Assembly (NCBI GenBank): GCA_017472905.1
Contig: JAFUNW010000008.1
Span: forward strand, 1 to 10,500
DNA: 10,500 bases
From: Bacteroidaceae bacterium
GTDB taxonomy: Bacteria; Bacteroidota; Bacteroidia; Bacteroidales; Bacteroidaceae
Direction of reading: 5' to 3'
A program made the translations under genes and the position numbers. Shown one piece after another: positions 7,594 through 10,500 of the stretch; the first letter of the stretch is position 1, and each line of letters begins with the position of its first letter. The notes beneath the pieces were generated by a model. It made no database searches, was not told the origin of the DNA, and saw only the letters and a list, made by a program, of their open reading frames with translations.

Positions 7594-7690
7594 ATCTTTT
7601 TAATGGTTTATTGCCTGAAGATAAGTTTTGCAGCATTCATTAATGTCGTTATAAGAACTACATAAAAAACGAAGGAATGCTCTAATTCTG

Positions 7691-7698
7691 CAAAAATA
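7691..7698 (-). promoter_or_regulatory. Candidate -7 box for the DUF4476 gene
   Basis: The minus strand reads TATTTTTG, matching TAnnTTTG, about 98 bases upstream of the start codon. No clear -33 element is present. Confidence 0.35.
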
Positions 7699-7746
7699 CA
7701 CCAATTTTCTGATTTCCCTCCTATAGTCTGGATGAAAAAGCTCAAA

Positions 7747-7787
7747 AATAATGGCGGCCTTCCGCATTTGGAAGAACCGCCATTATT
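7747..7787 (-). terminator. Strong hairpin with T-run after the lipoprotein/barrel operon
   Basis: AATAATGGCGG (7747-7757) pairs perfectly with CCGCCATTATT (7777-7787). An inner stem CTTCC/GGAAG (7759-7763 with 7770-7774) extends it, leaving a small bulge. On the minus strand the stem runs into TTATTTTTGAG, so it is a good intrinsic terminator for minus-strand transcripts coming from the 7976-8905 gene, although it lies about 190 bases beyond the stop codon. Confidence 0.75.
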
Positions 7788-7800
7788 ATTATCTAATCAG

Positions 7801-7875
7801 TCCCAGGACTCACAGCGCTGAGTCCTGGGAGAAATCGGGCTGAGTCCAGGAGATTTTTTGCTGAGTCCAGGAGAT
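7801..7875. repeat. Repeat cluster of GCTGAGTCC-type motif: one hairpin plus two direct copies
   Basis: TCCCAGGACTCA (7801-7812) and TGAGTCCTGGGA (7819-7830) form a 12-base perfect hairpin with a 6-base loop. Two further copies of the motif follow as exact direct repeats, GCTGAGTCCAGGAGAT at 7839-7854 and 7860-7875, separated only by TTTTT. The cluster thus has four motif copies, one inverted. No ORF is present. The plan resembles the cluster at 2211-2292, although the motif is different. Confidence 0.65.
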
Positions 7876-7975
7876 AAAAGAAAAAGAGCACAGGGATACC
7901 ATGACAATTAGCCTTTTCTATTGAAACATCATAAAAAAAGGGCAGTCCACGCGCTCTTTAAAACAGATTGTGTTG
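7876..7975 (-). other. 3' trailer after the lipoprotein/barrel gene
   Basis: A weak hairpin (AAAGAGC paired with GCCCTTT on the minus strand, one mismatch) is followed by seven T residues at 7933-7939 of the complement. It might be a first, weak terminator ahead of the stronger one at 7747-7787. Nothing coding is seen in this stretch. Confidence 0.35.
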
Positions 7976-8905
7976 TCAGAATCTCAATCCGAATGATACA
8001 CCCACTGTGCTTGATGTTAAATCGAAATCTTCTTTCGTTCCAAAATCGTCAACATATTCTTGAACCAATGTTTGGAGTGCGATGTCGTAGTTGCCAAAGC
8101 TGTATCCGATAGCTGCTCCAACAAACACTCCACCGTCTGTGTCCAGTCCTATACCGTATCCTACCTTATAGTCAAGGAAGAAGGTGTTCTTCTTCTTTGA
8201 AAAATTCACACGCGCATTGGCAAACAGCGGGATGAATGTGTTCTCTTCAGCATCTTCAAACATCACGCCGGCACCGGCACCCAAGAAGAAATAGGGATTG
8301 AACTGATATCCGACACTATACAGCGCACCAATGCCAAATCCTTCGCTGTCATACCCTTCTTCTTCCTCTTCAACAAGTGCTGAACCTAATGCAAGTGAAA
8401 GATAGCTGGCAACACCTTTCGGACGGAATACGGGCATTTGTCCCATATCGCTTCTGCCACCTTTTCTGCTCATGGGAAGTGCATAAAAAGACGGCAATGG
8501 AGTGACACCGCGAAAAGCCGGATTACTCCAGACTGAATCATGCAAAGTACGGAAGTTCTTGTAACAGGCAGGACGACCACTTACACTGATAGAAGTAATC
8601 TTGCTACCGAACAACGACCGCTTTTTACTGATTACATACTGTGGGTCAAGCAATATGTCGGCATCGTACTTCTCCAACAATTTGGACTCGACTGCCTGTT
8701 TCACGTTATTCAACCCACCGCGACGTTCTTTTCTGGTAGGATTTATCGTACAAGAAACACGCTTTTCGGTAGCCGGTTCTATATCGACAACCGTGGCGCT
8801 GTACAACGACGACTCAGTGCGGGCAGTACGGGCCGTATTCTTCATTGTTTGGCATGAAGACAATAAAAGAACGGATAGTGCCAAAAGACCTAATATCCTT
8901 TTCAT
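7976..8905 (-). CDS. Lipoprotein with C-terminal outer-membrane beta-barrel domain
   Basis: A 309-residue protein. The signal peptide has a lipobox LSSC with Cys18. Residues about 18-132 form a small domain that is clearly paralogous to the product of the preceding gene in the operon: RRGGLNNVK (61-69), DADILLDPQY (81-90), LFGSKITSISVSGRPACYKNF and DSVWSNPAFR. After a linker (133-165), residues about 166-309 are barrel-like alternating strands (YLSLALGSAL, YFFLGAGAGVMF, TFFLDYKVGYGIGL, GVFVGAAIGYSFG) ending in VGVSFGLRF with a terminal Phe. So a lipid-anchored domain is fused to a small outer-membrane barrel. Nine bases separate it from the upstream gene, which implies co-transcription. An acidic run EEEEEG at 179-184 lies in an early barrel loop. 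Function is unknown. Confidence 0.85.
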   Translation of the reverse strand: MKRILGLLALSVLLLSSCQTMKNTARTARTESSLYSATVVDIEPATEKRVSCTINPTRKERRGGLNNVKQAVESKLLEKYDADILLDPQYVISKKRSLFGSKITSISVSGRPACYKNFRTLHDSVWSNPAFRGVTPLPSFYALPMSRKGGRSDMGQMPVFRPKGVASYLSLALGSALVEEEEEGYDSEGFGIGALYSVGYQFNPYFFLGAGAGVMFEDAEENTFIPLFANARVNFSKKKNTFFLDYKVGYGIGLDTDGGVFVGAAIGYSFGNYDIALQTLVQEYVDDFGTKEDFDLTSSTVGVSFGLRF

Positions 8906-8914
8906 AAGCAGAGA

Positions 8915-9373
8915 TTATTTGCCGAACAATTTATTCAAGATGCCACCACTGCTTTTCTTAGCATCGTCTTTATAGAAGTAACGGAATGTGGGGTTGCACC
9001 ATACAGAATCGTTCAATGAATGGAAATTCTTGTACTTTGCAGGATGTCCGGAAATAGTGATTGACTCAATCTTCTTTCCGAAAATGAGATAGTTGGTTTG
9101 AGTGATGCTGTATTCGGCATCTACCAGCACATCGGCATTAGTCTCTGACAACACCTTCTGTTCGGCATGACGTTTTACATTGCTGAGACCTCCGCGACGC
9201 ACCTCTATTTCGGGGATGATGGTTCTGACAACACGTTCGGGTGAAACCTCAAGCTCGGCTACAGTGCTTGAAAGCAATGAAGCCGGAGTGTCAGCAGTGG
9301 TTGCTGTTTTTGTGATTGTTGTACATGAAGCTGCCATAAAAGCTGCACCTAAAATTAAAAATACCTTTTTCAT
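8915..9373 (-). CDS. Small lipoprotein, single-domain paralogue of the downstream lipoprotein/barrel protein
   Basis: A 152-residue lipoprotein with MKKVFLILGAAFMAASC and a lipidation Cys17. The domain at about 18-132 shares a chain of motifs with the next gene: RRGGLSNVK (59-67), NADVLVDAEY (79-88), IFGKKIESITISGHPAKYKNF and DSVWCNPTFR. Instead of a barrel it ends in a short Lys/Ser/Gly-rich tail (KKSSGGILNKLFGK). I do not recognise a named family; an alpha/beta lipoprotein fold of the TRL-like sort is a guess from the pattern of a small residue plus Asp in a beta-strand. It is the first gene of a two-gene operon, 219 bases downstream of the helix-turn-helix gene on the same strand. No Shine-Dalgarno sequence is evident. 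Confidence 0.82.
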   Translation of the reverse strand: MKKVFLILGAAFMAASCTTITKTATTADTPASLLSSTVAELEVSPERVVRTIIPEIEVRRGGLSNVKRHAEQKVLSETNADVLVDAEYSITQTNYLIFGKKIESITISGHPAKYKNFHSLNDSVWCNPTFRYFYKDDAKKSSGGILNKLFGK

Positions 9374-9393
9374 ATTACTATTATTTTTTCTGA

Positions 9394-9436
9394 GGGAACT
9401 TAAACTGAATTATCACCATTGTTGAAGCAAGTTCCC
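9394..9436 (-). promoter_or_regulatory. Leader hairpin upstream of the small lipoprotein gene
   Basis: GGGAACTT (9394-9401) and AAGTTCCC (9429-9436) form an 8-base perfect inverted repeat with a 27-base loop, ending about 20 bases before the start codon on the minus strand. An A-run lies between hairpin and ATG. This could be an operator or an mRNA leader structure; the evidence is the repeat alone. Confidence 0.35.
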
Positions 9437-9592
9437 TATTAATCTCCCACAACAGTGCTTTTAATTAATAGACTTTATCCGTTAATTTTTGTGCGAAGAT
9501 ACTAAAAGCTGATAAGGGAGTATATAAAAAGGTATTGCGAGAAAGTAAACATATATGTTGCAAAATCCGCAACAAACAAGAGCAAGCGGTTA

Positions 9593-9808
9593 TCAAGAAT
9601 ATTTCTCTTTCAGTTCATCAGAGAGGTCTACAAAAAAATCATGGTTCAATATAATGGAAACTCGTTTCAACACAGACGTGTCGATACTATCCTTCTGAAA
9701 AATGCGATAGACGTTAGAGCGGTCACAAGCCAATTTGCGTGCCAGCCAAGAGACACTGCGCTCTTGACGATCCAACTCCTCTTTAATGAGTTCACCAATA
9801 GGTTTCAT
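9593..9808 (-). CDS. Small helix-turn-helix (XRE-like) DNA-binding protein
   Basis: A 71-residue protein starting at the ATG complementary to 9806-9808 (MKPIGELIKEELDRQ); an in-frame TTG 12 codons earlier is unlikely. A helix-turn-helix covers about 18-38: SVSWLARKLACDRSNVYRIFQ, with WLARKL as the first helix and DRSNVYRIF as the recognition helix. A helical tail IDTSVLKRVSIILNHDFF follows. The ending resembles short XRE-type proteins found in many Bacteroides genomes. There is no partner domain, so it is probably a compact transcription regulator; its targets are unknown. It begins only about 24 bases beyond the predicted 3' end of the 6S-like RNA, on the same strand, with no separate promoter apparent. 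Confidence 0.85.
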   Translation of the reverse strand: MKPIGELIKEELDRQERSVSWLARKLACDRSNVYRIFQKDSIDTSVLKRVSIILNHDFFVDLSDELKEKYS

Positions 9809-9831
9809 AAAACATGGAGATATTTGAATAT

Positions 9832-10015
9832 AAAAAAGGCGCAACCATCCATTCTTATTTAAACTCTCAGGTTACCGCCAAGTGACCTCGTACACAAAAA
9901 TAAGTATAAACGGTCCACGCCTAAATGCGTGAACTCACATCTACTTATTCTCAGCGTACTTCTGAATGGTTTGGCGGTTATTCGAGAGTTTGAGAATAAG
10001 AGCTATAAGCTCAAT
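9832..10015 (-). ncRNA. ssrS: 6S RNA candidate (rod-shaped RNA with TAnnTTTG beside the central bubble)
   Basis: The minus strand folds into one long interrupted hairpin. Stems, in plus coordinates from base to tip: 9995-10000 with 9854-9859 (6 bp); 9984-9991 with 9861-9868 (8 bp); 9971-9978 with 9874-9881 (8 bp, ACCGCCAA/TTGGCGGT); then a large asymmetric bubble (9950-9970 opposite 9882-9898); 9942-9949 with 9899-9906 (8 bp); and 9927-9934 with 9913-9920 (8 bp, one G-U) closed by a 6-base loop. All stems except that wobble are perfect. Closing stem, central bubble and terminal stem are the 6S RNA plan, which mimics an open promoter for RNA polymerase. On the 3' strand next to the bubble the RNA reads TATTTTTG, a TAnnTTTG promoter element. 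A T-run at 9832-9837 (complement) gives a 3' end and a total of about 180 nucleotides, the usual 6S size. The ends are estimates. Confidence 0.68.
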
Positions 10016-10111
10016 ATCCGATAAGTATAAATGGGAAACGCTTTTCCGTTGTTATATTTCTTATATTAATTTTGCAATTATTGCCTTTTTGCAGCTCAAT
10101 GCTTTTATTTT

Positions 10112-10147
10112 AAAAAATCCCTGTCCTACAAAAGAGTAAGACAGGGA
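10112..10147 (-). terminator. Intrinsic terminator of the pyruvate:ferredoxin oxidoreductase gene
   Basis: On the minus strand TCCCTGTC (complement of 10140-10147) pairs with GACAGGGA (complement of 10118-10125). A G-U pair and TAC/GTA extend it to 12 base pairs, and TTTTTT follows directly (complement of 10112-10117). It lies 39 bases after the stop codon. Confidence 0.92.
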
Positions 10148-10186
10148 CTCTTATTAGCTATATTTCAAAGATGTCAAAACGAGATA

Positions 10187-10500
10187 TTACTCGCTCCAGT
10201 CCATCTTGGTCATACGAACGTATGAAGCGTAGCGCTTCTTAGCCATCTCTTCGCAAGCCTGGAAGAGGTCGGCTGCTTCAGTCGGATATTGCTTCATAAC
10301 AGAAGCGAAACGCACCTCACCCTTCAAGAAGTCTTGGAAGCCTTCCCACTGAGGCTCCTTAGAGTCAAGTGAGAACGGATTCTTGCCTTCTGCCTCGAGA
10401 GCGGGATTGTAGCGCCACAAGTGCCAATAACCGCATGCTACAGCTGCAGCTTCCTCAGCCTGTACCTTACCCATACCCTTCTTCAAACCGTGGTTGATAC
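10187..10500 (-). CDS. nifJ: Pyruvate:ferredoxin (flavodoxin) oxidoreductase, C-terminal part; 5' end outside window
   Basis: Only the last 103 residues are visible; the reading frame stays open to the window edge. The segment INHGLKKGMGKVQAEEAAAVACGYWHLWRYNPALEAEGKNPFSLDSKEP is the strongly conserved C-terminal signature of the single-chain PFOR/NifJ enzyme, and the rest (FLKGEVRFASVMKQYP, ACEEMAKKRYASY) fits its final helices. The complete enzyme is about 1,150-1,200 residues. It oxidises pyruvate with coenzyme A to acetyl-CoA and CO2 in the cytoplasm, passing electrons to ferredoxin or flavodoxin through thiamine diphosphate and iron-sulfur clusters, the normal anaerobic route in Bacteroidales. 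The TTG complementary to 10484-10486 is internal, not a start. A strong terminator follows the gene. Confidence 0.95.
   Translation of the reverse strand, partial: INHGLKKGMGKVQAEEAAAVACGYWHLWRYNPALEAEGKNPFSLDSKEPQWEGFQDFLKGEVRFASVMKQYPTEAADLFQACEEMAKKRYASYVRMTKMDWSE

Noticed and set aside
7801..7875. CRISPR array
   Set aside because: The copies are only 12-16 bases, differ in orientation and have spacers of 5-8 bases, and no cas genes are nearby.
9895..9902. TATTTTTG on the minus strand as the promoter of the HTH gene
   Set aside because: The site is embedded in paired arms of the 6S-like rod, where it is better explained as a promoter mimic; some genuine promoter activity cannot be excluded.
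10067..10074. TAATTTTG on the plus strand as a promoter of an RNA ending at the hairpin 10118-10147
   Set aside because: No gene follows on the plus strand, there is no -33 element at the right spacing, and the hairpin's T-run lies on the minus strand.

Overview
The window looks like chromosomal DNA from a gut-type member of the Bacteroidales, probably Bacteroidaceae; the species cannot be resolved from sequence alone. The evidence is moderate GC content, several lipoproteins with Bacteroidetes-style signal peptides, families typical of this order (DUF4136, DUF4476, S41 peptidase lipoproteins, short C-terminal-Phe outer-membrane barrels), intergenic matches to the Bacteroidetes -7 element TAnnTTTG, and start codons without strong Shine-Dalgarno sequences.

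Layout. Positions 1-563 (minus) carry the 5' part of a membrane-anchored DNA/RNA non-specific endonuclease that runs off the left edge. Divergent from it, 730-2151 (plus) encodes an S41 (C-terminal processing type) peptidase lipoprotein. A 744-base gene-free stretch follows. It holds a GC-rich hairpin, a nested hairpin made of four copies of a 13-16-base motif, and a probable MITE (2434-2715) with 16-base terminal inverted repeats, an apparent 9-base target duplication and a central long hairpin. Next come a DUF4136 lipoprotein (2896-3534) and a small outer-membrane barrel protein (3586-4209), probably one operon. A large secreted alpha-L-arabinofuranosidase (4402-7008) has a GH43-like half-propeller fused to a GH51 module. 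It converges on a DUF4476 protein (7105-7593, minus) across a textbook bidirectional terminator.

The right part is all on the minus strand. Reading in the direction of transcription it starts with the 3' end of pyruvate:ferredoxin oxidoreductase (10187-10500) and its terminator. Then comes a long rod-shaped RNA structure (about 9832-10015) that I interpret as a 6S RNA (ssrS) candidate, a 71-residue helix-turn-helix protein, and a two-gene unit of paralogous lipoproteins. The second of these lipoproteins has acquired a C-terminal outer-membrane beta-barrel.

Most proteins here act in or beyond the cell envelope: polysaccharide breakdown, periplasmic proteolysis and outer-membrane lipoproteins or barrels. 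I see no SusC/SusD pair, so the arabinofuranosidase is not in a complete polysaccharide utilization locus within this window. The most interesting items are the 6S-like RNA with a TAnnTTTG sequence beside its central bubble, the MITE, the two repeat clusters built to the same plan from unrelated motifs, and the lipoprotein/barrel fusion beside its single-domain paralogue.
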